A stretch of DNA of 64,000 bases from Anniella stebbinsi (Eukaryota > Chordata > Lepidosauria > Squamata > Anniellidae), in contig JARDYH010000007.1 in the NCBI GenBank assembly GCA_029215795.1, forward strand, positions 69,928,763-69,992,762. The letters run 5' to 3'. The notes beneath the pieces were generated by a model. It was not told the DNA's origin and searched no databases. It was given only the letters and a program-made list of their open reading frames with translations. The translations under genes and the position numbers were made by a program. Shown here piece after piece: positions 1 to 12,166 of this stretch (the stretch's first letter is position 1; each line of letters begins with the position of its first letter).

Positions 1-117
1 TGTTGTTTGCCTAACAAAGGGATGTACCAGGCCAGACCTGTTCAGCAGCTTTGTCACACTCCCAAGCTAACAACAGTGAGAACACCCCCCCCACCCCCCC
101 ACCCCACACACACACCA

Positions 118-297
118 TATGTTACTAGTGAAATGTCATTGGGCATTCAGACAACACGTTAAGCCATGATGGTTAAGCATTTTGAGCTAACCATGATGAT
201 TTTGTGTGTCGTGTTTAGGGCATTTTCCCTAACCATGGCAGCTACATAACCACGGTTTAATCACCCTCAGCAACCACGCACTGCAAACTCATTAGCG
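118..297. repeat. Fragment of a short DNA repeat (TTAAGCCATGxTG family)
   Basis: Contains CAGACAACACGTTAAGCCATGATGG and TTTTGAGCTAACCATG-type pieces. A related piece occurs at 38548-38595 (CAGACGGCATGCTAAGCCATG). Ends are not defined; probably a degraded non-autonomous DNA element. Confidence 0.35.
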
Positions 298-350
298 GCC
301 CTACCCCTACCCCTACCCCTAGCCCTAGCCCTAGCCCTAACCCTAACCTT
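298..350 (+). repeat. Interstitial telomere-like repeat
   Basis: A run of CCCTAC, CCCTAG and CCCTAA hexamers, ending in canonical CCCTAACCCTAACC. About eight units drift from the vertebrate telomere unit toward variants. It is flanked by an AT-rich MITE-like segment. Confidence 0.75.
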
Positions 351-756
351 TGTCTGTCAGGCCCCTATGGTTAACCCCATGGTTAACCAAGCACTGTGAT
401 AGAGCTGCCATTAGAGGTGTGAATAATCTCGCATGAACAGCAGCTATACGGCTGCCAGTTCCGTCAAAGAGCTTTTGCTCAGAAGGATGAGCTGCCATTT
501 TGATGCATAATGGCGGATTGCTATGGGGCCGGCCGGCCGCAGGGCACTCCCTGGTTGCTTGCCAATGTGTCCAATGGCTTGCAATGGCGGGCAGTGGCAG
601 GCAGTGGCAGGCAGTGGCGAGGGTTTGCGGACCCCGGTCCAGTCGCTTGAGCGGGGCGTGGGGTGGGGAAGTCTGCTGGACTCCACCCTTGCATTGAATG
701 TCCGTGACCTCTCTAGCAAGGAAGAAAGATGTTTCTGATCCCACTCTGCTTTCCAG

Positions 757-851
757 GTATTAAGGAACCCATTTATGAGATGATGGATTTCCCAGAGGAA
801 TTTCCCAAGACAGAAGGGAAGGAGCCACTCCCCAAGGCTACCCCGTTCCCT
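757..851 (+). CDS. Gene I, cytoplasmic exon 1 (CEACAM-like ITAM receptor, 3' part of gene)
   Basis: First visible exon of a receptor tail whose Ig and membrane exons lie left of the window. It sits between a pyrimidine-rich acceptor (TTTCCAG) and a strong donor (GTGAGT). It starts with two bases completing a split codon and ends in phase 0. The 95-bp length and both phases equal the matching exon of gene III at 34015-34109, which is the main reason to call it real. It encodes about 31 residues, including PIYEMMDFPEEF, a cytoplasmic tyrosine in a YxxM context. YxxM is a known class of PI3-kinase SH2 ligand; its use here is inference. Confidence 0.75.
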
Positions 852-1130
852 GTGAGTGCACACACCGACCGGCCAAGTACTCATGACTCAACCTCTCCTT
901 CGCCTATCTCTGGAAATGAGGAGGGATGGGATTTAGTGGATGAGGACGCAGGAAGGGAAGCTGTGACCTCAGTGCCTCAATTCTGCACCTCACTTAGTGC
1001 TTCAGCCATCGTGTTGTGGTTGGCCCCGTACCCCCCCGCTATTATTTTTCACCTGGATCTTGGGGTTCTAGTAAAAACGAAAGTAGATCTCACAAGCCTG
1101 GAGTCTGGCTCTCCCCCTGCTCTGGGCATA

Positions 1131-1310
1131 GGTGGAGGCTGGTGGCCCCGATGTCAGTGGGGCGGTGAATCCGCTCTGGGCTTCAGTCAGAACCAGTCAG
1201 GACTCTAAAGGAGCTCTCCATGTTGCTTCCTTTAGAGTTCTGATTGGTTTCATCTGAAACCCGGAGCAGCATCACTGCCCCACTGACATCGGAGCCACCA
1301 GCTTCCACTG
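1131..1310. mobile_element. Palindromic short element, family B (about 180 bp)
   Basis: Begins GGTGGAGGCTGGTGGCCCCG and ends GGAGCCACCAGCTTCCACTG, which are inverted copies of each other. The inside is also nearly self-complementary (TCAGTGGGGCGGTGAAT against ATCACTGCCCCACTGA). Other copies are at 17103, 19984, 43765 and 52229, and half copies at 1372, 35248, 60566 and 63955. No protein is encoded. Lies in the gene I intron. Confidence 0.7.
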
Positions 1311-1371
1311 CCAACCGGACGTCTGGGGGGAAGTCCACAAGGAGGATACGGATGTGCCAGCACCTGGGATA

Positions 1372-1457
1372 GCTCTCTTTGAGTTCTGACTGGTTCTGAT
1401 TGAAACCTGGAGTGGGTTAACCACCCCACTGTAATCAGAGCCACCAGCCTCCACTGC
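1372..1457. mobile_element. Palindromic family B, half copy
   Basis: Right half only: GTTCTGACTGGTTCTGAT through AGCCACCAGCCTCCACTGC. Confidence 0.6.
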
Positions 1458-1668
1458 ATCTCCCACAATCCCCCTCAATGCATTGTGGGTACACATGGCA
1501 AAGGTTTCCTTCCCAGCAAAGAACAGCTGAGTGCCATCAGCTGTGAACATGTTCCACCAAAGCGGCAAAACCTCCGCAAAAGACAGGTCCTATGAAGCCC
1601 TGCCTCCTGTGTTTATCTGACCTCTTCCATCACTCACATTATGTGCCTGTGTCTCTGTCTCTTCACAG

Positions 1669-1710
1669 CCTCTGCCGGGGACCTGCCCCAAGTTGGACTC
1701 AAACTATATG
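1669..1710 (+). CDS. Gene I, cytoplasmic exon 2 (first half of ITAM)
   Basis: A 42-bp phase 0-0 exon between CTTCACAG and GTATGT, encoding PLPGTCPKLDSNYM. Its last two codons supply the first ITAM tyrosine; the rest of that YxxL lies in the next exon. Gene III has an exon of exactly the same length and phase at 34746-34787 ending TTYQ. Splitting the first YxxL across an intron recalls mammalian CEACAM tail exons. Confidence 0.8.
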
Positions 1711-2404
1711 GTATGTTCTTACCCTGGAGTGGGGCGGGGTGGATGTGGCGGTCCTAGCTAGCCATTTAATTGCAATCTCAATCCCCTGAGTACTGATCCT
1801 TATTCAGCCAAAACGGCACTGCACACACAAGAGGGAGGTATCACCAAGCTTAGTGGAAGTCCAAATTTTGAAGACGGAGGTGCTCTTATTTCCAATCAGC
1901 AGCTGATTGGAGATAAGAGCTTTTCCCCGCTGCACAATGACATAGGCTTCTTTTCTCACTGTGCGGCATGGAAAAAGTTCTCATCTCAGATCTGCTGCTG
2001 ATTAGAGATAAGGGGGTTGCTCTGCTGGAGTGGGGTGTGGCCTGGGAAAGAAGCTGGCAGGCCGAATGGGGAGCCCCACAGCCCAGATATTGCCTGTGGG
2101 CCAGAGGTTCCTGCAATAGACTATAGCATGTCTGCCAGCTTTGTAGAAATGTGAAGCATGCATTCCACAATACAGGGGCTGCTGTTGAGAAGGCCCTGCT
2201 ATGTCCACCTTCCCCAATTTCATTTCTCAACTGGAGGGGATTCTTAGTTGGGCCTCCCTGCTGGTTCTTCACTGATGGGCTGTGGAGGTTGTAGTGGGCT
2301 GTGTCTCTCCTTCGTCTTAATTGCCTTCCATCCATCTCCATCCACTATCAATCTTCTTCTAACACAATTCCTTTCCAAATATTGCATTATTATTATTATT
2401 GCAG

Positions 2405-2452
2405 GAGTTACTGTGCAGGACGGAGTCGATTTACTCCGAGATCAAGAGGTGA
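2405..2452 (+). CDS. Gene I, last coding exon (second half of ITAM, stop)
   Basis: After an acceptor that ends an AT-rich tract, this 48-bp exon encodes ELLCRTESIYSEIKR and a TGA stop. Joined to the previous exon it reads YMEL, seven residues, YSEI. That is a full ITAM (YxxL/I-x6-8-YxxL/I) with the spacing of mammalian ITAM-type CEACAM tails. SIYSEI alone also fits an ITIM. A possible donor (AGAG|GTGATT) overlaps the stop, so a 3' UTR intron is possible. The role, ITAM signalling through Src/Syk kinases, is inferred from the family. Confidence 0.82.
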   Translation, partial: ELLCRTESIYSEIKR

Positions 2453-5400
2453 TTCTCCGGCTTGACAAATGCTCCCTTCTCCCCAGCACATCTGCCCCCC
2501 AGGGAAACAACCCATTCCAATATCCTGGGATGCAAGTAACCAATCCCTTGTATTTCTGCCCTGCCTTGCCCTCTGCTGATGGGACCCAGAATCCCTTCTC
2601 TGTAAGACCATGAATATTGCAAAGACATTTGATCCACCATTAAGTTCAAAGGGATTTTATCTTGATGGAACCGAAGGGCAGAAAGGAAATTGCCGTTGAG
2701 CTGGGCCGGCTGGCTCTTCTCTCCCCCCATCCCCGGAAAAGTGTAGTGTCATGGTTGCTTCAAGGGGACAGTCCCTCACCCAGGGATCCTGGGGCAAGGG
2801 AGCGGGGGAGAGGGACAGGTCCCCTGATTGACCCTTCGATTGTTTGCCTCTTGGGGTCCTGGTCCGGCCCTTCGGTGTCCCACAGGTGGCCACACCTGCT
2901 TCCACCAACCCTGCCCCCTTGTTCGTTTCTCAGATTTTGGGCACCCGGTTTTCCCCCAGTCTAAAAGGTTGAAATCTCTCCTAAGGCTTAGTTACTGGCG
3001 GTAAGAGCTTTAAGCTAAAATAGGCTGTTGTGTGTGTGTGTGTTCATGTCTTTGGCTCCACCCCTTTTGCCTTTGATCCACCCACTGCTGGAATGCAGCC
3101 TTCAGAGTTTCCCTGAAATTGAATTCAAGAGGTTCCCCACCCATGTCCTGTGATCTCTGGTTGCCAGTCTGTGCTATGGCAGACCCCGTCTGGTTCTCTC
3201 TGTCCTCTGGGCCAATCTCCTGGGCATATCTCCTCTGAAAATGTAGTCTTATATTGGGTTAACTGCCATAGCCTTCCCCCAAAGAGTGCCATGTGGTAGT
3301 GAGAAGAACAATCAAAATCTGCCGATCGCTATTTATCTTGCATCTGAGATTGTTACCCTGTGCCATGCTTAAACTGGCTTCTCCAGATCAGTCCATGTTT
3401 GTTCGTTAGTTTAAAAAGCTGATCGGCTCAACCTTTCGTAAATGTGTGTCACTTATCCTGACTGCCGGTAGCATCCCTTTAGAGATGAATCGAAGGAGAT
3501 TTGGGAGAAAAGTGAAGTCTCTTGCTATTGCTAAGTCAAAGCCAGCAGCACTTTGTAGTTGTTAGGAAATTCCCCACCATCAAGTCAAAGCTAAGGTGTG
3601 AAATGCTAGCTGGGGCAGATGGGAGTTGTAGTTGCAGACATCTGGAGGGCAGCAGGTTAGGGAAGGCTGCTGTCTTAAAACGTGCGTCTCTCACAAGCAA
3701 AAGAGGCATTTAAAAAATGTAAATACAGAAAATGTCACATAGCTATGGATGTCGGAGAAATCCGCTATGGAATCAAATGATGTTGGGATTTTTATGAATT
3801 TATTCTGTGGATCCCACCGTTGACCAGCATTTCCCTAGTCAGGTGTTTTTTGTGGACTTGTGAACAGGTTTTCTAACTTTTCAGAATTTTGCGCAAATTT
3901 ACTAATAGAAACGTAAAGAAGGTTTTTTTAAAAAAAAATTAAAAGCCCAAACCAGGCATTTTCTTATAAGCCAAAGCATGAAAATGCGCACTTTGGGGGA
4001 TGTGCGTATGTATGTAGTTATGTGCGAATTTGTGAATTTGCACAAATTCAGTAACTAAAAAAACCATCCAATTCCATCCATGAGTGGATGACAGAATGAA
4101 AGGCAAATTTAGTAATAGAAACATACGCAACATTGTTTTTAGGGGTGTGCATATTTATACGCAAATTTGTGGAAGCGCGAATGTGCACAAATTAGGTAAT
4201 GGAAAAAACAAAACAAAACAAATACCAATTCCATCAATGGGCGGGTGACAGAATGAAAGGAACAATTGGCAAAATGCTGAAGAAAGTGAATTTACACAAT
4301 TCCTACATCCCAACTCACAGCTAGAAGAGAGAGGAAAGTCAGGGAGGCAGATAGGGGGTAGGGAAAATAAACCCTATGGCAAGTGAGACCTTTCTTTTGG
4401 CTGTGCCTAACAATGTAATCTAATACATCCCACTCCAGAAAGTAAGAGCATCCCATTGAGTTCAATGAGACTTACTCGAGAGAGGAGGCATAGCTCCGTA
4501 TGATAGCCTCCCTGCTTTGCATGCTGAAGGTCCCAGCTTCTATCCCTGGCTTCTCCAGATAGTGCATTATTAAAGTTTGGAGGGATGGGGATGGTGGTCC
4601 ATGAAGCCAATAGGATGTCAGCTGAGGGCCCAGCCAAAACATGCCTCCCCCAATTTCACTGCCCTCTTTGTGAGCTATGGAGAAGATTCCCTTTTCAGCA
4701 ATTCTAAGGTTCTTCAAATAGGGCCAAAGTGTTTACCCATTTTACTGGCAGTGGTCCTGCTAGTGCCTATGCCCTCTGCCATTATTCCGGTCCATTTGTT
4801 TTATTTCCTCTGCCCCAGAAACAGGACAGGAAGCCTTCCCTCTGATTTGGCTTCATGGTGATGGCACACAGCCAATCAGAACTGGCTAGGTGATGGTGTT
4901 TCAAAGCCAGTTCAGAGTGAGGGCAGGAAGCATGGCCCTCACTCTGGTCTCATGAGAAAAATGGCATCACATAGGGACAGGACAGTGAAGAAGGGTGAGA
5001 TTGGGGAATGGAGGCTTTCTTGTCATTCTTCTCTCTCCAGTTTCCCCCTTCCTGCAGTTTGTATTATGAATTGAAAATGTTTTTTGTAGAGCATTTGGCT
5101 CAGCCCTAGTTTTCTAGAACTGGAAGAATAATTCCTGCATTTTGTACTCTCTATTGTTCTGTTCTACACAATTATGAAAGGATACAGGAGTTTTCTTCTC
5201 TTTTGGACCTAGAAACCTTAATATGTCATGCAAGCATATGTGTATGTGTATATTTAAAGTTCGTGTTTTAATTTGAATGAACTCTCCAATTCTTTGATTC
5301 CCTGTTCCTAATTTTGCCTGCCTCTCTCTCTAAAGCACCAGCTATGCTAATAATAATGATATACTTACCTGCAGATATAGACAGAATTTCCTGCTTGAGG

Positions 5401-7226
5401 TCTAGCAACTTTATTAACACACAACATTCAGCGCATGAAGATTCTCCCCCTCACCACCCATAATTTCTTTTTTTCCTGCTAGGGGCGGAAATCACCTCTT
5501 AGAATTTCTCCCTGTTATAGAGCTTAAAGGCAACGGAGCACTCCCACCTCGAATTAGCCACCCTCATGTTGATTTGTGCAGCATGTTATTAAAATGTAGG
5601 AGAATCCATAAGGGGATGTATTTGGGTAAGACTCAGCATCTCCATCTCATGATCAGACTCAATCCTTGAATGAACCATCATCCATTTCCTCTATTTCTGA
5701 TGTTCAAGCGGTGCATGCCGATGCTTACATAAACCAAACAGCAACACCCACACACAAAAGAGAGGCAATAGCTGGCTCAAGGGAACCCCAAAGTTTCTAG
5801 AATCAAACAAAATGTTTAGAAAGAGACTCTAAATGTCTGGGAGACTCCAGAAACAACCCTGGGAGGACTGAGCATGTACAAAGGCTATGGAATGCTGCCC
5901 GTTGTGTGGCAGAATAGAAAACTGAGCCAGAGGGAGAATGGTTGAATGGGGAGCACTTCACACTGCAACATTTTGTTGCAGTTCTCACTTGTGTAATACT
6001 GTCTCAATTTGCCAGGTGCCGTTCCTTATGTCACCAAACAGTTTCATCTATGTAGAAGGGGGGGAAGTAGCCGTTTCTCCAAGATTTGCATAAGACTCAA
6101 CATTTTGGGAGGGTGATTCTCAAAGTGGTGGGCTGGGACCTGCTCCCCAAATAGCCCATCCCACCCCGCCTCCAAATATAGAGTGTGAAGGACAATTGCG
6201 GACAAGGGAGGGGATAGAAAACCAGCAGGAATGGGGCTGGAATGAAATGGAGCACCATGTCAGAGGGCATGGCTGGCTGGGACACAGGACAGGACAACCT
6301 CCATCCGGCAACATTTTGCGGCTGGTCCCTGTTGTTAATTTTTATCCCTGCTTGAACCTTTCCCCGCATTCAGCTTGCTTACTAAGTCAACGATCCGGAG
6401 CCCTTCCTTCCTGTATATGTGAACTGCTTAGCTAATGATCAAATGCCTGCCGGTAATTAAGAAACCTCAAGCAGCTTTTGAATAAAGAGGTCCCACCCAG
6501 GTGCTCTACCAAGGCCACTTCAACAACAAGGAGCCATCCAACGTGGAATGCGCCGGCCGAAGGCCTGCTCCAGTTTTCCAGTTCTCAGAGGTTGGGAATG
6601 TGGGGTTGTTACTCTTTAATTTCGCTTGTGTTCCTGGCCCTTTAAGAGCAGCCAGGCAAGACGCAGGAAGGATGGAGGTGAACCTTTTCTCAGGCATGGA
6701 GATGGGAGGAGGAGAGATCTCCTTCACCTCACACTGATTAAATGTATGTGCGTCAGGATGTTCTTAAAGACACAGCAGCAGGGCAGGTTAAAAAAAGGGG
6801 GATATCTGGGGGGCTGGTCTATCGTGAAAGCGGGTTCCCCTGCTAAGCTCAGCCTCCATGTGGCATTTCCAAAAACACTGCAAAGCGTTCTTTTGACAAC
6901 TTGTGTTTGCTAACTTCCTAACCGGCAAGAATTGGGAAAGATGCTTACGATTACCTAGTCTTTCCTCCTACTTCCCGCTTGTTTCGCCTTTTTATGTTCT
7001 TTTTTTTTCCAAGCAAGCATTTTTGACATACCTGAATTGCAATCAGAAATGACACAGGAGTCAGAAGGCAGTTAGAGGATGTGGAAATATGGCTTCTTGC
7101 TAGGGCAGCCAGGTTGCAACCCAGAGAGTCTCCTGTGCTTTTAAACCCGAAACCAGACACGAGGCTTCACCTGCCTGTTTTATTCTAGTCCAATTGTATT
7201 CACAGTCCTACGCAACTGTTTCTGTT
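2453..7226. other. Intergenic DNA after gene I
   Basis: No exon or clear mobile element recognised. There is a GT run near 3030 and AT-rich stretches with short GTGCGAATTTGTG-type segments at 3980-4280 that resemble segments near 40.45 and 60.85 kb. Missing 3' exons of gene II could hide here, but no ITAM or ITIM exon was found on the minus strand. Confidence 0.5.
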
Positions 7227-7227
7227 G

Positions 7228-7578
7228 CAGACTTGGAGCATTTCTACATGAGGCGTTTATTGGGCACTTGTGATTCACTCATTTTTTTGTGGGTCCTTTA
7301 CACGGCCGTCAACCTCCAGGGCCCCTCCTGTGCTTTCTGGCCATTATAATGGCTTAATTCTCTATAATAAGAGATATCAAATTACAATAATTTCTGGCGA
7401 ATTTCTGGAATCCTACTATATCACAGCACCATCTAGTGGCTGTATAATGAAACACATAGAACTTGCCCAGAAAGAAAACCCCCAGATGAAACCACGTGTA
7501 AAGGAGACAATCCCAAAGGAATCTGGAAGCAGAAGCCCTGTTAAGGGTGCGATATTTTAGCCTTGTGTCGAAATGCTC
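7228..7578. mobile_element. Short inverted-repeat DNA element
   Basis: Starts GAGCATTTCTACATGAGGC and ends CCTTGTGTCGAAATGCTC, an imperfect inverted pair. It contains CATCTAGTGGCTGTATAATG, a motif repeated near 38710, 42935 and (diverged) 58095. No clear target duplication. Non-autonomous. Confidence 0.45.
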
Positions 7579-7579
7579 T

Positions 7580-9693
7580 TAGTCATACTTAGAGTAGATG
7601 GGTGGTGTAGTGAAACCAGGGTTCACAGTGTCGAAGCACCAGGACTTTGTGATGAGCAGGAACAAATACTTGATTTGCCACCCCCTCAGACTTCCCTGTT
7701 CTTTCTGGGCCTGGTTGCAATCTTCCCAGTTCCTGCAGGGAAATGCATTTCCCTAGTAATAATACAGAGTTGTGAGCTATCCCTGTTGTAATGCAAAGTC
7801 TTTCGGAGTGGCCTGGTCTTGAGAAGGCAATTCAGACACATTAGCTTTACAGAAGACCTAGAAGCGGCATATATAATACACGGAGACGAATAGATCAACC
7901 CAGCTACCTGCATTTTGGGATTCTCCTTAGGGGCATGGCTATGGGAATGGTTAAGATGAGTGCCTGCATTGCAAAAATCTATCACTACATCACTGGAGCA
8001 GACCTACTGAAATCAATGGGACTTAAGTTGGTCATGAGGGAGGCAGAAGGATCAAGAACATATGGGAACTGTCAAGGATGACTCTGAAACAAGGTTTAGT
8101 AGGCAAAGCATTTAATTAATATAGCAAAAAGTTTTTTTTTAAAAAAGGGATCTTCATCAACACACCACAGGACATAAAAGAATTCTGTTTAAAAACGGAT
8201 AATACATATGGATCATTGGAAAAACAAGCCACATACTTCAAACAATATATGATTTATGAGATATAGATAGATATAGATATAATTGTGTATTTTGCAGTTT
8301 TAGAATTTTCATGTTTGGGGGTTTTTTTATTAACAGAAATGAAATAAACTCTGTGTGTGAGTGTATGGCCCGATTTAGCATCTTTCTCGACCTGTCACTT
8401 GGTGCTATATGTGGAGGTGTGGTTAATTTTCCAGACTGCCATGCGCCTCTCAATCACAGAAGAATCTGCAGAAAGATCTGGAGATTAGAATAGGATATTA
8501 TTAAAGGTATCATTTGGCGAGTGTTACCCAGCTGTCTGGCACTTTTAGAGAGCACACAACAAAAAGGGGAGAGACCTGCCCCAAGCATCTTACAAATTAG
8601 GATTGGATAGTGGGGAGAGAACAGAAGGAAGGAAGAGGCCAGTTTAGCATGGAATGAAATGATCTTGATTTTAGTAAGCCATATCTAGTGAACAGATATA
8701 GCAGTTGTAATTAATTAATAGTTGGAGGCTCAGTTAGAGTTGCAAACACTCTTTAAAAACAACAGCACCGTGCCTGCTCCTGTGTCTATAAAAGCAGCTT
8801 GAGCCACAGATATTATTAGCAGGTAATAATGCTTATGTTTCTGCCATGAAAAACATGTATTTCCTCTTTCTGCAGACCACACTCTCTCTCTGTGTGTGCT
8901 CATTAGCTGGCAATCTCATGCTTGGTAAATGCACCCCACTTCACCATCACCCCCTTCAGATCCCCACTTTTTCTAAGCTCCCTTCTGCATTGGAGACAAC
9001 AAGACTGTCCCCTGGTGGCCGTTTTAGGATCTGCCTCTTGTTACAAGCCATTCATTCCATTGTACAGCCTCTTCCGATACCACCACAGCGGACTGGCACG
9101 GTTCATTTCCAGGAAGGGAGATGCAACGGCTCAAGCCTGAGCTAGCAACTTCTGCCTCATCATCCCAGAGGTATGGGAAATGCTGTGGTTGAGAGTGGGA
9201 CACTCTGCACATGGTCAAGAGAATCGGCTTTACTACTTTTGGGGTAGGAACCACAGCTCAGTGGCAGAGCACATGCCCTGCAGGAAGAAGGTCTCAGTTT
9301 CAAAGGCTCAGGTAGCAGGAGATGAAGGAGCCCCTTCTCCATCCATGAGGCCACCTGGAGGGTTGCTGCCCATCAGAAGAGACCTGCTTTCCCCAGCTTG
9401 CCTCCCCACAGCAGCCCCCTATTTTTGCGCCCTCTGCCATGTCGGCAGTGGCAAAACTTGTGCCTATTTAGCAGCCTTGTGGTGGTGCGAGTCTGCTGGA
9501 AACAAGCAAGCCACAGAGATTGCTCATCTCTGGCAACAAACAATCATAACAGCAAAGACTCACTATCATCCTAACTTACCATTTGGAGGCGAGGTGAGGC
9601 CATTGCTTCCAAATTCGCCATTCATGGAAAGAACTTGGACCTTAGTGAAGCGAAAGGGCCTATAAAAGTGATGGAAATAGGTTTATTTAACAT
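7580..9693. other. Intergenic DNA
   Basis: Nothing convincing. Open stretches at 8846-9145 and 9180-9665 lack family resemblance and exon signals. AT-rich with a short GATATA run near 8262. Confidence 0.5.
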
Positions 9694-9805
9694 ATTATAT
9701 TCTATCCTTTCTCCAAGGAGCTCAGGCCCATTTTCTCCTCATAACACTTTGGCGAGGTAGGATAGGCTGGGAGAGAGTGATTGGCCCAAGCTTACAGAGA
9801 GAGCT
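9694..9805 (-). mobile_element. tRNA-derived SINE fragment
   Basis: Contains TCCTCATAACACTTTGGCGAGGTAGG and GATTGGCCCAAGCTTAC, matching the middle of the SINEs at 16180-16415 and 48030-48225. Head missing. Confidence 0.5.
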
Positions 9806-9832
9806 TTCTGGCAGAAAGCGTAATCCTATGCT

Positions 9833-10151
9833 TGGGTGAACAGATAAAATCCAGGTCAGGGCTCATGTAACTTTAACAGTTGTAGAGAAAAGGGAATTTC
9901 AGCCAGTGTCATTTGTATGCAATTAGTTCCTGGTGAAATTCCCTCTTCATCACAATTGTTAAAGTTGGAGGGGCCCTGCCTTCTTTTGTATATGGTCACT
10001 CTAGTATAGTGCCTGCACCTTTAACTGTTGTGATGAAGAGGGAATTTCACCAGAAACTAATTGCATACAAATGACACACCAAAATTTCCTTTTCTCTACA
10101 ACTGTTAAAGCTACATGAGCCCTGACCTGGATTTTATCTGGTCATCCTATC
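9833..10151. mobile_element. Palindromic MITE, family A, full copy 1
   Basis: About 320 bp. Left end CAGATAAAATCCAGGTCAGG is mirrored by CCTGACCTGGATTTTATCTG on the right. Each arm repeats a core (AACTTTAACAGTTGTAGAGA, then CTTCATCACAATTGTTAAAG), so the arms themselves are partly self-complementary. The centre is near TCACTCTAGTATAGTG. No protein. Other full copies start at 10349, 14437, 15733, 36729 and 45393. Confidence 0.75.
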
Positions 10152-10348
10152 CTATGCAGATAGTCGATAGCCTGTGCAATCGGATTTTAATCCAAGCCGG
10201 AGAAGAATTTGGGGATTGGGACTGAAATGGTTACTTTTTTCTTTGAGCAAACATTACAAGGACAAGAAGCTCACACCTGGGCCTGACTAGCTACTGTCAA
10301 ATTGGAAAAGGGTGGAGAGAGAAAGGAAATCAGAAATCAGCCATGGCT

Positions 10349-10671
10349 AGGCTGACCATATGAAAAGGAAGACAGGGCTCATGTAACTTTAACAGTTGTA
10401 GAGAAAAGGGGATTTCAGCCAGTGTCATTTGTATGCAATTAGTCCCTGGTGAAATACCCTCTTCATCACAACAGTTAAAAGTACAGGCACTATACTAGAG
10501 TGACCATATACAAAAGAAGGCAGGGCCCCTGCACCTTTAACTGTTGTGAGGAAGAGGGAGTATCACCAGGAACTAATTGCATACAAATGACACTGGCTGA
10601 AATTCCCTTTTCTCTACAACTGTTAAAGTTACATGAGCCCTGTCCGCCTTTTCATATGGTCAGCCTAGCCA
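10349..10671. mobile_element. Palindromic MITE, family A, full copy 2
   Basis: Ends AGGCTGACCATATGAAAAGG and CCTTTTCATATGGTCAGCCT. Lies 200 bp from copy 1, in DNA downstream of gene II. Confidence 0.75.
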
Positions 10672-11078
10672 TGGCATTTCCTGATTTGGGCCATGCAATT
10701 TGCTTCATTCATGTTCTTTCTGGCAGTATGAAGCCAGTACAGGCAGCCAGGGAGAACGCAGGGTTCTCAGTAATCCCTGACTGTCAAGTGGTGTGTGTGT
10801 TGAATTCAGATTGACTTTAAACAAAATCCGAATCATTTCCTAATTTGGGGAAATAGCTTGGCTTATTTGTGAGCTCTTTGGAGAAAAGGTGTAATAATTA
10901 AAACAAACCAATGAAAAAGATATTTTCTTCCCAAAGTTGAGAAAACAGTCCATTAGTTGTGAGTCCCACTGACACCTCCTCCAACAGCTTGACCTCATTC
11001 TTAATGTAACCACTAGTCCTTACTCCCATCTCTGGGTCCTGGGTTTCCTTCCCCCCCAAAGTGGTGGGTATTACTCAC

Positions 11079-11201
11079 AGAAGAGCATAGAGAACATGGT
11101 CATCAGGGGGTCTGCCCAGGCGAGTGACCCAAACAAGGCTGCCACAATGACTCCTGCACTGAAGCTCAAGGAAGCAGATCCCGCTGTCTGTGGGACATCT
11201 T
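11079..11201 (-). CDS. Gene II, hydrophobic/transmembrane exon
   Basis: A 123-bp phase 1-1 exon (TTCCAG acceptor, GTGAGTAAT donor) that continues the frame of the second V domain. After KDVPQTAGSASLS comes a hydrophobic stretch starting AGVIVAALFGSLAWADPLM and ending in MLF. An Asp and a Pro sit inside it, which is unusual for a single-pass helix. If the donor is not used, the frame stops two codons later (CE, then TAA), giving a hydrophobic C-terminus compatible with lipid anchoring. If it is used, the phase matches the tail exons of genes I and III, but no such exons were found on this strand below 11 kb. Confidence 0.65.
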
Positions 11202-11608
11202 CTGGAAGAGGAAAAAGAACAGGAGTTGGTACCTGCATCCCACCATCACGGCCAGGATCAGAGCATGGCATTTAGCCATTCTGAATGGCTGCACCATGCA
11301 AATCCACGGGTGCATTCTAGGTAGGATCCCCTGTAAATAGGCTTTCTATAAATGAATCTTAGTTGATGAAGCAAATGAGCTTTGATATTAATTAAGCAAA
11401 TTAATCAATTAAATTGTCTTACACCTGTATATTATTCATTCATTCATTTAAGATATTTGAAATCTGCCTTTAAGAGGAAATCCATCTCAAGGTGGTTTTC
11501 AAAATTTGATATAAACACAAAAATAAAACTATAGGCTTACATGCAAAATCAGCCACCGATACAAACCAGCTAAAAACTAAGGATCAATGAGAATTCCATT
11601 TGGTTCTT

Positions 11609-11639
<31 letters not shown>

Positions 11640-11828
11640 TGATCTTTCCAAAATTCGCAAATTTCTCCATAAACAGACGGAACAAACATGAGACTTAAGA
11701 AAACCAAATGTGTGAGAAAGCAGAATTGGCAGGTTCATTCATCCGGACAGACGGGCTCTGAGTGCTTAGCTTTGAATCCCTGTGAATTCAACCAGGTTTG
11801 TGATACTGCATTAGGATTGCCGCCTGTA

Positions 11829-12030
11829 TAGGCTGACCATATGAAAAGGAGGACAGGGCTCATGTAACTTTAACAGTTGTAGAAAAAAGGGAATTTCAGC
11901 CAGTGTCATTTGTATGCAATTAGTTCCTGGTGAAATTCCCTCTTCATCACAACTGTTAAAGTTGCAGGGGCCCTGCCTTCTTTTGTATATGGTCACTCTA
12001 GTATAGTGCCTGCACCTTTAACTGTCACAA
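11829..12030. mobile_element. Palindromic MITE, family A, truncated copy 3
   Basis: Left arm and centre only. It breaks after CACCTTTAACTGTCACAAG at a small hairpin (ACAAGATACGCCTGTATCTTGT). Lies in the gene II intron between the membrane and second V exons. Confidence 0.65.
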
Positions 12031-12165
12031 GATACGCCTGTATCTTGTGACAGACTCCTCACCTTTAGCCACATGGCAGGCAGGTACAACATGGCCCTTT
12101 CCATGCTGGGAATAACACGTACTTATTGAATTTATCCAGCGCAGACAGGTGAGAATTTCATTCCA

Positions 12166-12166
12166 G

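Noticed and set aside
343..884. Long open stretches on the minus strand
   Set aside because: Compositionally odd, cover telomere-like and GC-rich repeat DNA, no family resemblance or splice support.
7686..7985. Minus-strand text GLIYSSPCIIYAA as a possible tail exon of gene II
   Set aside because: Spacing does not fit an ITAM, and splice sites and phase do not match the 95/42/48-bp exons.
8846..9665. Open stretches of 99 and 161 codons on the plus strand
   Set aside because: No domain, no conserved motif and no paralogue in the window; expected by chance in 64 kb.
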